Assembly (NCBI GenBank): GCA_963971305.1
Contig: OZ020303.1
Location: forward strand, 39,730,106-39,794,105
DNA: 64,000 nucleotides
Source of the DNA: Arcuatula senhousia
Lineage: Eukaryota > Mollusca > Bivalvia > Mytilida > Mytilidae
Reading direction: 5' to 3'
Position 1 is the stretch's first letter. Each line of letters begins with the position of its first letter. Shown in pieces: positions 11,697 through 24,419 of the stretch. The notes below the pieces were generated by a model. The model was not told where the DNA came from. It saw nothing but the letters and a program-made list of their open reading frames with translations, and did no database searches. Both the position numbers and the translations under genes were made by a program.

Positions 11697-14600
11697 CAGA
11701 AGAAATACAATAAGGTCTTCCCTTGGAAAGGGAAAGACCTTAAAAAAGAGGGCAGATGGGACTTTTTCTTGGTTTTTAGGGTTGATATCATCTAATTATG
11801 GTCAACTAAGGTGAATTTACCCAAAAATAACATTTTTTTGTCAAAAATGGCAAATTTCCAAATTTTCAAAAAAAGGGGGCGTGGCATGTCAACTTCCTTA
11901 TTTCTGACATTTGAACAGTTTTAATCATTGAAACAGGATGGAATAGTGAAAGTAAGTTGATTTGACCTTGAAAAATGTTTCAAGGTCATACAATGGCTAA
12001 GTATGGTGATACGGTCTAATTTTCACAAAAATCCATGTCGTGACACCATTTTTCAATATTTTTTCAAAATTTTTTTTGTGTTCAACTAAGAAGATATAAT
12101 CACATCATATAATGGAAAAAAAATTCTAAAAAGGGTTACATTTTATTTGAGCTATTTCGCAATGAAAAAAGACTCATTTTTTGAAAATTTACAAATGATG
12201 ACCTTGACCTTTGACTTTGACCTAATTTTGATCCTTAGGGGTCAATGACCTTGTATACCAAGTTTCATTGAAATATCTTAAGAAATGTTGATTTTAGAAT
12301 TTTAATGCTAAAAAAGTCAAAGTTTAAAGGGGAATAACTCCTGTATTGGTAAATATACCAATATGAAAATTGACCCTGCACAAGTTCAAGAGTTACTCTT
12401 CTGAATGCAAAAGGAATAAAGTTGGTACCTCTTATGGTTTAGGAGGAGAAGATTCCACAAACTTTAGAGCTAAAAGGGGCATAACTCTTATATGTAAAAT
12501 GGTACGGTACCCAAGTGTTTTTTCTGAAACGACAAACATAGACCGATAAAGTATACCAAGTATCATTGCGACATGTCGCGTACTTCTCAAAGTTGAAATT
12601 TGGCGAAACGGCGGAAGAAAGAAAATAATAATAATAATCAGAAGAAATACAATAAGGTCTTCCCTTGGAAAGGGAAAGACCTTAAAAAAGAGGGCAGATG
12701 GGACTTTTTCTTGGTTTTTAGGGTTGATATCATCTAATTATGGTCAACTAAGGTGAATTTACCCAAAAATAACATTTTTTTGTCAAAAATGGCAAATTTC
12801 CAAATTTTCAAAAAAAGGGGGCGTGGCATGTCAACTTCCTTATTTCTGACATTTGAACAGTTTTAATCATTGAAACAGGATGGAATAGTGAAAGTAAGTT
12901 GATTTGACCTTGAAAAATGTTTCAAGGTCATACAATGGCTAAGTATGGTGATACGGTCTAATTTTCACAAAAATCCATGTCGTGACACCATTTTTCAATA
13001 TTTTTTCAAAATTTTTTTTGTGTTCAACTAAGAAGATATAATCACATCATATAATGGAAAAAAAATTCTAAAAAGGGTTACATTTTATTTGAGCTATTTC
13101 GCAATGAAAAAAGACTCATTTTTTGAAAATTTACAAATGATGACCTTGACCTTTGACTTTGACCTAATTTTGATCCTTAGGGGTCAATGACCTTGTATAC
13201 CAAGTTTCATTGAAATATCTTAAGAAATGTTGATTTTAGAATTTTAATGCTAAAAAAGTCAAAGTTTAAAGGGGAATAACTCCTGTATTGGTAAATATAC
13301 CAATATGAAAATTGACCCTGCACAAGTTCAAGAGTTACTCTTCTGAATGCAAAAGGAATAAAGTTGGTACCTCTTATGGTTTAGGAGGAGAAGATTCCAC
13401 AAACTTTAGAGCTAAAAGGGGCATAACTCTTATATGTAAAATGGTACGGTACCCAAGTGTTTTTTCTGAAACGACAAACATAGACCGATAAAGTATACCA
13501 AGTATCATTGCGACATGTCGCGTACTTCTCAAAGTTGAAATTTGGCGAAACGGCGGAAGAAAGAAAATAATAATAATAATCAGAAGAAATACAATAAGGT
13601 CTTCCCTTGGAAAGGGAAAGACCTTAAAAAAGAGGGCAGATGGGACTTTTTCTTGGTTTTTAGGGTTGATATCATCTAATTATGGTCAACTAAGGTGAAT
13701 TTACCCAAAAATAACATTTTTTTGTCAAAAATGGCAAATTTCCAAATTTTCAAAAAAAGGGGGCGTGGCATGTCAACTTCCTTATTTCTGACATTTGAAC
13801 AGTTTTAATCATTGAAACAGGATGGAATAGTGAAAGTAAGTTGATTTGACCTTGAAAAATGTTTCAAGGTCATACAATGGCTAAGTATGGTGATACGGTC
13901 TAATTTTCACAAAAATCCATGTCGTGACACCATTTTTCAATATTTTTTCAAAATTTTTTTTGTGTTCAACTAAGAAGATATAATCACATCATATAATGGA
14001 AAAAAAATTCTAAAAAGGGTTACATTTTATTTGAGCTATTTCGCAATGAAAAAAGACTCATTTTTTGAAAATTTACAAATGATGACCTTGACCTTTGACT
14101 TTGACCTAATTTTGATCCTTAGGGGTCAATGACCTTGTATACCAAGTTTCATTGAAATATCTTAAGAAATGTTGATTTTAGAATTTTAATGCTAAAAAAG
14201 TCAAAGTTTAAAGGGGAATAACTCCTGTATTGGTAAATATACCAATATGAAAATTGACCCTGCACAAGTTCAAGAGTTACTCTTCTGAATGCAAAAGGAA
14301 TAAAGTTGGTACCTCTTATGGTTTAGGAGGAGAAGATTCCACAAACTTTAGAGCTAAAAGGGGCATAACTCTTATATGTAAAATGGTACGGTACCCAAGT
14401 GTTTTTTCTGAAACGACAAACATAGACCGATAAAGTATACCAAGTATCATTGCGACATGTCGCGTACTTCTCAAAGTTGAAATTTGGCGAAACGGCGGAA
14501 GAAAGAAAATAATAATAATAATCAGAAGAAATACAATAAGGTCTTCCCTTGGAAAGGGAAAGACCTTAAAAAAGAGGGCAGATGGGACTTTTTCTTGGTT

Positions 14601-17348
14601 TTTAGGGTTGATATCATCTAATTATGGTCAACTAAGGTGAATTTACCCAAAAATAACATTTTTTTGTCAAAAATGGCAAATTTCCAAATTTTCAAAAAAA
14701 GGGGGCGTGGCATGTCAACTTCCTTATTTCTGACATTTGAACAGTTTTAATCATTGAAACAGGATGGAATAGTGAAAGTAAGTTGATTTGACCTTGAAAA
14801 ATGTTTCAAGGTCATACAATGGCTAAGTATGGTGATACGGTCTAATTTTCACAAAAATCCATGTCGTGACACCATTTTTCAATATTTTTTCAAAATTTTT
14901 TTTGTGTTCAACTAAGAAGATATAATCACATCATATAATGGAAAAAAAATTCTAAAAAGGGTTACATTTTATTTGAGCTATTTCGCAATGAAAAAAGACT
15001 CATTTTTTGAAAATTTACAAATGATGACCTTGACCTTTGACTTTGACCTAATTTTGATCCTTAGGGGTCAATGACCTTGTATACCAAGTTTCATTGAAAT
15101 ATCTTAAGAAATGTTGATTTTAGAATTTTAATGCTAAAAAAGTCAAAGTTTAAAGGGGAATAACTCCTGTATTGGTAAATATACCAATATGAAAATTGAC
15201 CCTGCACAAGTTCAAGAGTTACTCTTCTGAATGCAAAAGGAATAAAGTTGGTACCTCTTATGGTTTAGGAGGAGAAGATTCCACAAACTTTAGAGCTAAA
15301 AGGGGCATAACTCTTATATGTAAAATGGTACGGTACCCAAGTGTTTTTTCTGAAACGACAAACATAGACCGATAAAGTATACCAAGTATCATTGCGACAT
15401 GTCGCGTACTTCTCAAAGTTGAAATTTGGCGAAACGGCGGAAGAAAGAAAATAATAATAATAATCAGAAGAAATACAATAAGGTCTTCCCTTGGAAAGGG
15501 AAAGACCTTAAAAAAGAGGGCAGATGGGACTTTTTCTTGGTTTTTAGGGTTGATATCATCTAATTATGGTCAACTAAGGTGAATTTACCCAAAAATAACA
15601 TTTTTTTGTCAAAAATGGCAAATTTCCAAATTTTCAAAAAAAGGGGGCGTGGCATGTCAACTTCCTTATTTCTGACATTTGAACAGTTTTAATCATTGAA
15701 ACAGGATGGAATAGTGAAAGTAAGTTGATTTGACCTTGAAAAATGTTTCAAGGTCATACAATGGCTAAGTATGGTGATACGGTCTAATTTTCACAAAAAT
15801 CCATGTCGTGACACCATTTTTCAATATTTTTTCAAAATTTTTTTTGTGTTCAACTAAGAAGATATAATCACATCATATAATGGAAAAAAAATTCTAAAAA
15901 GGGTTACATTTTATTTGAGCTATTTCGCAATGAAAAAAGACTCATTTTTTGAAAATTTACAAATGATGACCTTGACCTTTGACTTTGACCTAATTTTGAT
16001 CCTTAGGGGTCAATGACCTTGTATACCAAGTTTCATTGAAATATCTTAAGAAATGTTGATTTTAGAATTTTAATGCTAAAAAAGTCAAAGTTTAAAGGGG
16101 AATAACTCCTGTATTGGTAAATATACCAATATGAAAATTGACCCTGCACAAGTTCAAGAGTTACTCTTCTGAATGCAAAAGGAATAAAGTTGGTACCTCT
16201 TATGGTTTAGGAGGAGAAGATTCCACAAACTTTAGAGCTAAAAGGGGCATAACTCTTATATGTAAAATGGTACGGTACCCAAGTGTTTTTTCTGAAACGA
16301 CAAACATAGACCGATAAAGTATACCAAGTATCATTGCGACATGTCGCGTACTTCTCAAAGTTGAAATTTGGCGAAACGGCGGAAGAAAGAAAATAATAAT
16401 AATAATCAGAAGAAATACAATAAGGTCTTCCCTTGGAAAGGGAAAGACCTTAAAAAAGAGGGCAGATGGGACTTTTTCTTGGTTTTTAGGGTTGATATCA
16501 TCTAATTATGGTCAACTAAGGTGAATTTACCCAAAAATAACATTTTTTTGTCAAAAATGGCAAATTTCCAAATTTTCAAAAAAAGGGGGCGTGGCATGTC
16601 AACTTCCTTATTTCTGACATTTGAACAGTTTTAATCATTGAAACAGGATGGAATAGTGAAAGTAAGTTGATTTGACCTTGAAAAATGTTTCAAGGTCATA
16701 CAATGGCTAAGTATGGTGATACGGTCTAATTTTCACAAAAATCCATGTCGTGACACCATTTTTCAATATTTTTTCAAAATTTTTTTTGTGTTCAACTAAG
16801 AAGATATAATCACATCATATAATGGAAAAAAAATTCTAAAAAGGGTTACATTTTATTTGAGCTATTTCGCAATGAAAAAAGACTCATTTTTTGAAAATTT
16901 ACAAATGATGACCTTGACCTTTGACTTTGACCTAATTTTGATCCTTAGGGGTCAATGACCTTGTATACCAAGTTTCATTGAAATATCTTAAGAAATGTTG
17001 ATTTTAGAATTTTAATGCTAAAAAAGTCAAAGTTTAAAGGGGAATAACTCCTGTATTGGTAAATATACCAATATGAAAATTGACCCTGCACAAGTTCAAG
17101 AGTTACTCTTCTGAATGCAAAAGGAATAAAGTTGGTACCTCTTATGGTTTAGGAGGAGAAGATTCCACAAACTTTAGAGCTAAAAGGGGCATAACTCTTA
17201 TATGTAAAATGGTACGGTACCCAAGTGTTTTTTCTGAAACGACAAACATAGACCGATAAAGTATACCAAGTATCATTGCGACATGTCGCGTACTTCTCAA
17301 AGTTGAAATTTGGCGAAACGGCGGAAGAAAGAAAATAATAATAATAAT
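11697..17348 (-). mobile_element. A1 array, 6 units of 942 bp
   Basis: Units start at 11697, 12639, 13581, 14523, 15465 and 16407, at a constant 942-bp spacing with no visible length change. They match the A1 units at 255-3070 and 7580-8512, so the same subfamily occurs in three separated blocks of this locus. Confidence 0.9.
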
Positions 17349-17394
17349 CAGAAGAAATACAATAAGGTCTTCCCTTGGAAAGGGAAAGACCTTA
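17349..17394 (-). repeat. Orphan A-type hairpin at the A1/H3 junction
   Basis: A solo hairpin closes the six-copy A1 array. The next AAT tract is only AATAA before the CAAG end of the H3 unit. Confidence 0.88.
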
Positions 17395-17398
17395 ATAA

Positions 17399-17872
17399 CA
17401 AGTGCTGACTGTGTTGGGGATGCCCAACACAAAAATGTCTCCCAAACGCCCAATTTTGACCTTGTATTATGATTCGCCATCTTTTAAAACCCCTAAATAC
17501 AAAATTTTGTCGATATCAAAGCATTTTGACGATTTTTGCATTTTTGGGCCCGAAAAATCACATTTTCGCAAATAACTCGAAAACCGTAAATATCGCTTCA
17601 AAATTTTTTTTCGTATTATTGAAGAGCTCCTTTTGCTCTATTCACCTACAAAATTTCAGCCTCCTACGCACCTAGGTAACCGAGATATTGCAATGTCCTA
17701 TATTATGAACTTTCGCCAATTACACGGAAACGGCAGCCATTTTGAAATTTTTTTAAAGTCCCTCCGCAACTCTAGTAACCCATCTACCTTCCTACAATGT
17801 TTCGTTAAAATCCTTCGAGGCGTTTTGAAGAAACGGTACGGACACGTTCATGGCGGGAGAAAGAAGAAAAAG
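17399..17872 (-). mobile_element. H3 element, copy 1 (Helitron-like)
   Basis: This is a non-coding unit of about 475 bp. The left end is CAAGTGCTGACT followed by the hairpin GTGTTGGG-GATG-CCCAACAC. On the minus strand that is a hairpin, 8 nt, CTTG, then T. The right end is GGCGGGAGAAAGAAGAAAAAG plus AAT. The body contains a CCGTAAATATCGCTTC segment shared with H4 and H5. The second copy at 48787 has CTAG in place of CTTG. Confidence 0.72.
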
Positions 17873-17890
17873 AATAATAATAATAATAAT

Positions 17891-18135
17891 AAGAAACAGA
17901 GTAAAAACAATATGTCTCCAAACTTTCGTTTGGGAGACATAATAATAATAATAAGAAACGGTGCAAAAACAATAAGTCCCCAAAACTATGTTTTGGGCGA
18001 CTTAATAATAATAATAATAATAAGAAACGGTGCAAAAACAATAAGTCCCCAAAACTATGTTTTGGGCGACTTAATAATAATAATAAGAAACGGTGCAAAA
18101 ACAATAAGTCTCCCAAACTTTGTTTTGGGCGACTT
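17891..18135 (-). repeat. Cluster of 4 orphan hairpins
   Basis: Four body-less hairpin units of about 50 bp start at 17891, 17953, 18022 and 18085, separated by (AAT)3-6. Each has AAGAAAC, a GC-containing spacer, AAAAACAATA, then a stem. The stems differ (ATGTCTCC/GGGAGACAT, AAGTCCCC/GGGCGACTT, AAGTCTCCC/GGGCGACTT), but most keep an extra base in the right arm. They are not duplicates of one copy. Confidence 0.85.
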
Positions 18136-18143
18136 AATAATAA

Positions 18144-19323
18144 TAAGAAACCGAGCAAAAACAATATGTCTCCACAAACTTCGTTTGGGAGCCATAAATA
18201 TTGATGATATGATCTCAGAGATCATGAATGGCTCCCAAACGACGGCACCATGTCGACAACTGATATCTTCACGGAAACCAAATATGGTTAAAATCCAACT
18301 GTGGGAGTGTAGTGAAAATGGCCGCCATAGAAAATCCAGAAGTCGAATCAACATTTTGAGTGCACCATTGAATTCGGCATACATGATTTACCCAGATAAC
18401 TGATTCTCGTAAGCATTTGACTAACTTAATTTTTCGGTCTATTTTTAGAAATCAAAATGGCCGCCATTTGGAAACCGGAAGTCGGATCTAAATTCCGATT
18501 GCATCATTGAACTCGGCATACCTGATTTACCCACATGACCCATTTTCACTAAGATTCGGCAAACTTTAGTTTTTGGCTATTTTTAGAAATCAAAATGGCC
18601 GCCATTTGGAAACCGGAAGTCGGATCGAAATTCCGATTGCATCATTGAACTCAGCATACCTGATTTACCCAGATGACCCATTTTCAAGAAGATTCGACAA
18701 ACTTTAGTTTTTGGCTATTTTTAGAAATCAAAATGGCCGCCATTTGGAAACCGGAAGTTGGATCAAAATTCCGATTGCATCATTGAACTCAGCATACCTG
18801 ATTTACCCAGATGACCCATTTTCAAGAAGATTCGACAAACTTTAGTTTTTGGCTATTTTTAGAAATCAAAATGGCCGCCATTCTGGAACCGGAAGTCGGA
18901 TCCAAATTCCGATTGCAAATTTGAATTCAGCATACCTGATTTACCCAGATGACCAATTTTCGTGAAGATACGACAAACTTTAATTTTTGGTAATTTTAGA
19001 AATTTCTAGAAAATTCACATTTTTGCATTTTACGGAAAAACCGTAAATATCGCTTCCGAATTTTTTTTCGTAATTTTGTTGTACCCATCATGCTCTACAA
19101 TCATACCAAGTTTCAAAGTCCTGGCCACCTAGGTTCCAGAGATATAAGATTGTCCGAAATCTGGAACATTCCCCGTTTCCATGGAAACGGTAGCCATTTT
19201 GAAAATTTCCCACGCATTAGGCACAATTTCTCATAAGGGTCTATAATTGGGGAACATTTCATAATGTTTCGATAAATAGTTTACGAGAAAACTTCCGGAC
19301 AAAAATTTAGGGCGGAAGAAAGA
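18144..19323 (-). mobile_element. H5 element with compound left hairpin
   Basis: The left end resembles the orphan hairpins (AAGAAACCGAGC, then ATGTCTCC...GGGAGCCAT), but a further arm ATGGCTCCCAAACG follows at 18228-18241 and can pair with 18182-18195 instead. The right end is AGGGCGGAAGAAAG plus AAT. The interior is largely a 138-bp tandem repeat. This may be the full-length relative of the orphan hairpins, because it has the same left end attached to a body. Confidence 0.7.
18300..18990. repeat. 138-bp tandem repeat inside H5, about 5 copies
   Basis: The marker ATCAAAATGGCCGCCATTTG recurs at 18451, 18589, 18727 and 18865, exactly 138 bp apart, with a diverged copy near 18313. Each unit also holds GAAACCGGAAGTCGGATC and ACCTGATTTACCCA. 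Outer copies are more diverged than middle ones, as expected of unequal exchange. Confidence 0.88.
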
Positions 19324-19336
19324 ATAATAATAATAA

Positions 19337-20241
19337 CTAGGTATAATTGTGTTGGGATGCCAACACACAAGTCGCCCAAAATCGCCTTGGATAGATTTCC
19401 AATCAAATCAGTGCATCAAAATAAGTCTAGAAATCAAATTTCGTTGAAATCGGACAAAGTTGACATTTTTAGGGGGGCGGGTGAAGTAAAATGGCCGCCA
19501 TTTTGAAACCGTAAGTCGGATTTCAAATCCGGTCGCAGATTTGAACTCAGCATACCCGCTTTACCCAGATGACCAATTTTCAAGAGGATCCGATGAAAAA
19601 AAATTTTCCGCCCACTTTTTCCGATGGCCGCCATTTTGAAACGGCGGCCATCTTGAAAATTTTAAAAGTGCATTACACAACTTTGAGTGACCCAGTATCC
19701 AATCTAACGAGTGTTATTCAATTTCCTTGAACCCTTTTCTTGTACTAGGGAGGACAAATTCTCGATAAAGAATCAGAAGAATAACTAGTGTTGATTGTGT
19801 TGGGATGCCAACACATAAGTCGCCCAAAATCGCCTTGGATAGTATTCAATTCAAATCAGTGCATCAAAATAAGTCTAGAAATCAAATTTCGTTGAAATCG
19901 GACAAAGTTGACGTTTTTGGGGGGCGGGTGTGGAAAAACGGCCGCCATTTTAAAATGGCGGCGTCCGCGTCAAATTTTTTTTCGGCATGTTGCTCAGGAA
20001 GGATCACTCTACTTGTGTACCAATTTTTATTAAAATCCATCGGCCCATCTCCGAGATCTGAGAGGGGCCCAAAAAACTTAAACGGCGGCCATTTTGAAAA
20101 TGGCGGCCATCTTGAAAATTTTGAAAACTTCTTGCACACCTCTGAATGACCCTTCACCCACCTCAGCATGTTTCATCTTGATTGGTCAAAGCGTTTTCTC
20201 AAAATGTTGAAGACAAGTTCATGATTAAGTAAGGAAAAGAA
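19337..20241 (-). mobile_element. H2 elements, copies 1 and 2
   Basis: Copy 1 is 19337-19780 and copy 2 is 19785-20241. The left end is CTAG, 8 nt, then the hairpin GTGTTGG-GATG-CCAACAC. The right end of copy 1 is GGAGGACAAATTCTCGATAA then AAGAATCAGAAG plus AAT. Copy 2 has the same left 150 bp but a different middle and right end (GACAAGTTCATGATTAAG), so it is a related but recombinant unit. Both bodies are rich in GGCCGCCATTTTGAAA and have no coding frame. Confidence 0.75.
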
Positions 20242-20253
20242 TAATAATAATAA

Positions 20254-20305
20254 TAAGAAACGGTGCAAAAACAATAAGTCTCCCAAACTTTGTTTTGGGC
20301 GACTT
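20254..20305 (-). repeat. Orphan hairpin between H2 copies
   Basis: A solo unit with AAGAAACGGTGCAAAAAC and a stem AAGTCTCCCAAAC against GTTTTGGGCGACTT. It has one T/C mismatch and one extra base in the right arm. Confidence 0.85.
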
Positions 20306-20316
20306 AATAATAATAA

Positions 20317-21228
20317 CTAGGTATAATTGTGTTGGGATGCCAACACACAAGTCGCCCAAAATCGCCTTGGATAGAGTTCCATTCAAATCAGTGCGTCAAA
20401 ATAAGTCTAGAAATCAAATTTCGTTGAAATCGGACTAAGTTGACATTTTCAGGGGGGCGGGTGTAGTAAAATGGCCGCCATTTTGAAACTGTAAGTCGGA
20501 TTTCAAATCCGGTCGCAGATTTGAGCTCAGCATACCCGCTTTACCCAGATGACCAATTTTGAAGACGATCCGATGAAAAAAAATTTTCCGCCCACTTTTT
20601 CCGACGGCCGCCATTTTGAAACGGCGGCCATCTTGAAAATTTTAAAAGTGCATTACACATCTTTGAGTGACCCACTATCCAATCCAAAAAGTGTTATTCA
20701 ATTTCCTTGAACCGTTTTCTTGTATTAGGGAGGACAAATTCTCGATAAAGAATCAGAAGAATAATAATAATAATAATAACTAGGTATAATTGTGTTGGGA
20801 TGCCAACACACAAGTCGCCCAAAATCGCCTTGGATAGAGTTCCAATCAAATCAGTGCATCAAAATAAGTCTAGAAATCAAATTTCGTTGAAATCGGACAA
20901 AGTTGAAGTTTTTAGGGGGGGCGGGTGTAGTAAAATGGCCGCCATTTTGAAACGGCAAGTCGGATTCCGAATCCGGTCGCAGATTTGAGCTCAGCATACC
21001 CGCTTTACCCAGATGACCAATTTTCAAGACGATCCGATGAAAAAAAAAATTCCGCCCACTTTTTCCGATGGCCGCCATTTTGAAACGGCGGCCATCTTGA
21101 AAATTTTAAAAGTGCATTACACAACTTTGAGTGGCCCACTATCCAATCTCACAAGTGTTATTCAATTTCCTTGGACCGTTTTCTTGTATTAGGGAGGACA
21201 AATTCTCGATAAAGAATCAGAAGAATAA
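20317..21228 (-). mobile_element. H2 elements, copies 3 and 4
   Basis: Two head-to-tail units start at CTAG 20317 and CTAG 20780, about 446 bp each. They share the CTAGGTATAATTGTG left end and the GAATCAGAAGAATAAT right end with copy 1 and differ by scattered substitutions. These are older and more diverged than the A arrays. Confidence 0.78.
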
Positions 21229-21250
21229 TAATAAGAATAATAATAATAAT

Positions 21251-21302
21251 AAGAAACGGTGCAAAAACAATAAGTCTCCCAAACTTTGTTTTGGGCGACT
21301 TA
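21251..21302 (-). repeat. Orphan hairpin before B2
   Basis: A solo hairpin of the AAGAAACGGTGC type, identical by eye to the copy at 20254, lies between AAT tracts and abuts the B2 left end. Confidence 0.85.
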
Positions 21303-21306
21303 ATAA

Positions 21307-22547
21307 TTAAATGACAATTCTTCCGGAAGAATTGTAAGGTCTTTCCCTTTCCAAAAGTCTTGCTGTTTTCGAGTTAAACGCCACATAACCATGCAGGGGT
21401 GCTATATAACAGTTAATTGCTTGTTAAAAAACCGTTTTTGTTTGATAGAACTATCCTTATTGCGTTCGTTAACATATATTTTCATAATACAGGAATCAAA
21501 CTTTAACATGTGGTGGGAACTATTTTTGATCGATCAAGAAACTGGTTTAATGAATATCAAAACTTGTCAAATCAAAAATCAATGCTCAGTATAATAACCT
21601 TTCCATGTTTAACTGAAAAAAAAATTACGATGCTATCCAAATTGAAAGGTAAAACTTGATAAAAATAAAAGAATATTTCTTAAAGTAAAATCGCAAAAAT
21701 TTAAAAAAATAAAATGATAATTCAAAAGCAAGGATAGTAATTGATTTTTTAAGCTTTCATATGCGTTATTAAGAAATTTGAATATAAAGTAGAGAAGTAG
21801 TGATGATGGGACCATAAGCTGCCGTAAAACCTGTATTTATAGAAATCCATCCACACATAAAAAAATTGAATTGCTTATAACTTATGAGAAAAAGACGGGT
21901 TGAAAAATATTTTTTTCTACACATGTCGTGCTTAAGTGAGACCAACTATGTCCATTTAGATATTTAAAACTGAAAATGTTGTTTTGAAGTTTCGTTTACC
22001 TCTTACCAGCGCATTCTATTAAACAATGTGGTATGTTTTGCATGAAATTGCCACTCACTAGACGACATTTTGTTGTGGTTAATATATTTTTACAAAAAAA
22101 CATTATGCACAGGTAATAGAAAGTTAGAGGATAGACAGGGCCATCTTTTTCAGAAGAAATAAAAAGTGTATCCTTACAGGCTTTTGCTTATTTTAGAAAA
22201 AAGCGCAATTTTGGGAACCGGGTAATTTTATACTAAAAAAGTCAAAGTTTCAAGGGGAATAACTCCTATATTATTGAATATATCAATATGAAAAATAGTA
22301 GTTTGACAACACGATGAGTTACTCTACCTGTTTCAAAAGGATTAAATTTGTTACCTTCTATGGCTTAGGAGGAGATAGAGCAACAAACTTTACAGTAAAA
22401 AGGGAGATAATTCTTATACGCGAAAGGGTACGGTACCCAAGTGTTTTTTCTGAGACGACAAACCTTGACCGATAAAGTGTACCAACTATCATTGCGATAT
22501 GTCGCGTACTTCTACAAGTTGATTTTTGGCGGAAGAAAAAAAATAAT
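21307..22547 (-). mobile_element. Element B2, array-leading unit
   Basis: A diverged copy of B1 with a perfect left palindrome at 21314-21335 followed by AAGGTCTTTCCCTTTCC. The left body matches B1 with many substitutions and small indels. It also switches after GGGAACCGGGTA (about 22225) to an A-type right half, but here of the A4 type, in agreement with the A4 units that follow. The homogenised part therefore follows the local array and not the B copy. Confidence 0.8.
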
Positions 22548-22559
22548 AATAATAATAAT

Positions 22560-24419
22560 CAGAAGAAATACAATAAGGTCTTCCCTTGGAAAGGGAAAGA
22601 CCTTAAAAAAGAGGGCAGATTGGACTTTTTTGGTGCTTTTAGGGTGGATATCATCTAATTATGGTCAAATAAGGTGTATTTACCCAAAAATAACATTTTT
22701 TGGTCAAAAATGGCAAATTTCCAAATTTTCAAAAAAAGGGGGCGTGGCATGTCACCTTCCTTATTTCTGACATTTGAACAGTTTTATTCATTGAAACTGG
22801 TTGGAATAGTGAAAGTAAGTTGATTTGACCTTGAAAAATGTTTCAAGGTCATACAATTACTTAGTACAGTGATACGGCTTAATTTTCACAAAAATCCATG
22901 TCGCGACACCATTTTTTCATATTTTTTCAAAAAAATTTTTGTGTTCAATTATTTAGACATAGTCACATCATATAATGAAAAAAAAATTATGAAAAAGGTT
23001 ACATTTTATTTGAGCTATTTAGCATTGAAAAAAGACTCATTTTTTGAAAATTTACAAATGATGACCTTGACCTTTGACCTTGACCTCATTTTGGTCCTTA
23101 GGGGTCACTGACCTGGTATACCAAGTTTCATTGAAATATCTTAAGATTTGTTGATTTTAGAATTTTATACTAAAAAAGTCAAAGTTTCAAGGGGAATAAC
23201 TCCTATATTATTGAATATATCAATATGAAAAATAGTAGTTTGACAACACGATGAGTTACTCTACCTGTTTCAAAAGGATTAAATTTGTTACCTTCTATGG
23301 CTTAGGAGGAGATAGAGCAACAAACTTTACAGTAAAAAGGGAGATAATTCTTATACGCGAAAGGGTACGGTACCCAAGTGTTTTTTCTGAGACGACAAAC
23401 CTTGACCGATAAAGTGTACCAACTATCATTGCGATATGTCGCGTACTTCTACAAGTTGATTTTTGGCGGAAGAAAAAAAATAATAATAATAATAATCAGA
23501 AGAAATACAATAAGGTCTTCCCTTGGAAAGGGAAAGACCTTAAAAAAGAGGGCAGATTGGACTTTTTTGGTGCTTTTAGGGTGGATATCATCTAATTATG
23601 GTCAAATAAGGTGTATTTACCCAAAAATAACATTTTTTGGTCAAAAATGGCAAATTTCCAAATTTTCAAAAAAAGGGGGCGTGGCATGTCACCTTCCTTA
23701 TTTCTGACATTTGAACAGTTTTATTCATTGAAACTGGTTGGAATAGTGAAAGTAAGTTGATTTGACCTTGAAAAATGTTTCAAGGTCATACAATTACTTA
23801 GTACAGTGATACGGCTTAATTTTCACAAAAATCCATGTCGCGACACCATTTTTTCATATTTTTTCAAAAAAATTTTTGTGTTCAATTATTTAGACATAGT
23901 CACATCATATAATGAAAAAAAAATTATGAAAAAGGTTACATTTTATTTGAGCTATTTAGCATTGAAAAAAGACTCATTTTTTGAAAATTTACAAATGATG
24001 ACCTTGACCTTTGACCTTGACCTCATTTTGGTCCTTAGGGGTCACTGACCTGGTATACCAAGTTTCATTGAAATATCTTAAGATTTGTTGATTTTAGAAT
24101 TTTATACTAAAAAAGTCAAAGTTTCAAGGGGAATAACTCCTATATTATTGAATATATCAATATGAAAAATAGTAGTTTGACAACACGATGAGTTACTCTA
24201 CCTGTTTCAAAAGGATTAAATTTGTTACCTTCTATGGCTTAGGAGGAGATAGAGCAACAAACTTTACAGTAAAAAGGGAGATAATTCTTATACGCGAAAG
24301 GGTACGGTACCCAAGTGTTTTTTCTGAGACGACAAACCTTGACCGATAAAGTGTACCAACTATCATTGCGATATGTCGCGTACTTCTACAAGTTGATTTT
24401 TGGCGGAAGAAAAAAAATA
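22560..24419 (-). mobile_element. A4 array, 2 units of 937 bp
   Basis: Units start at 22560 and 23497. A4 is marked by TTGACAACACGATGAGTTAC and GGCGGAAGAAAAAAAAT. Two further A4 units lie at 41286-43159, on the far side of the A5 block. The left and right pairs differ at one visible site (CACCTTCC against CAACTTCC near 22753 and 42416). Confidence 0.88.

Noticed and set aside
17891..18200. CRISPR-like array
   Set aside because: Hairpins spaced about 60 bp apart might suggest one, but the 'spacers' are AAT repeats of varying length, the hairpins differ from each other, there are no cas genes, and the DNA is animal.
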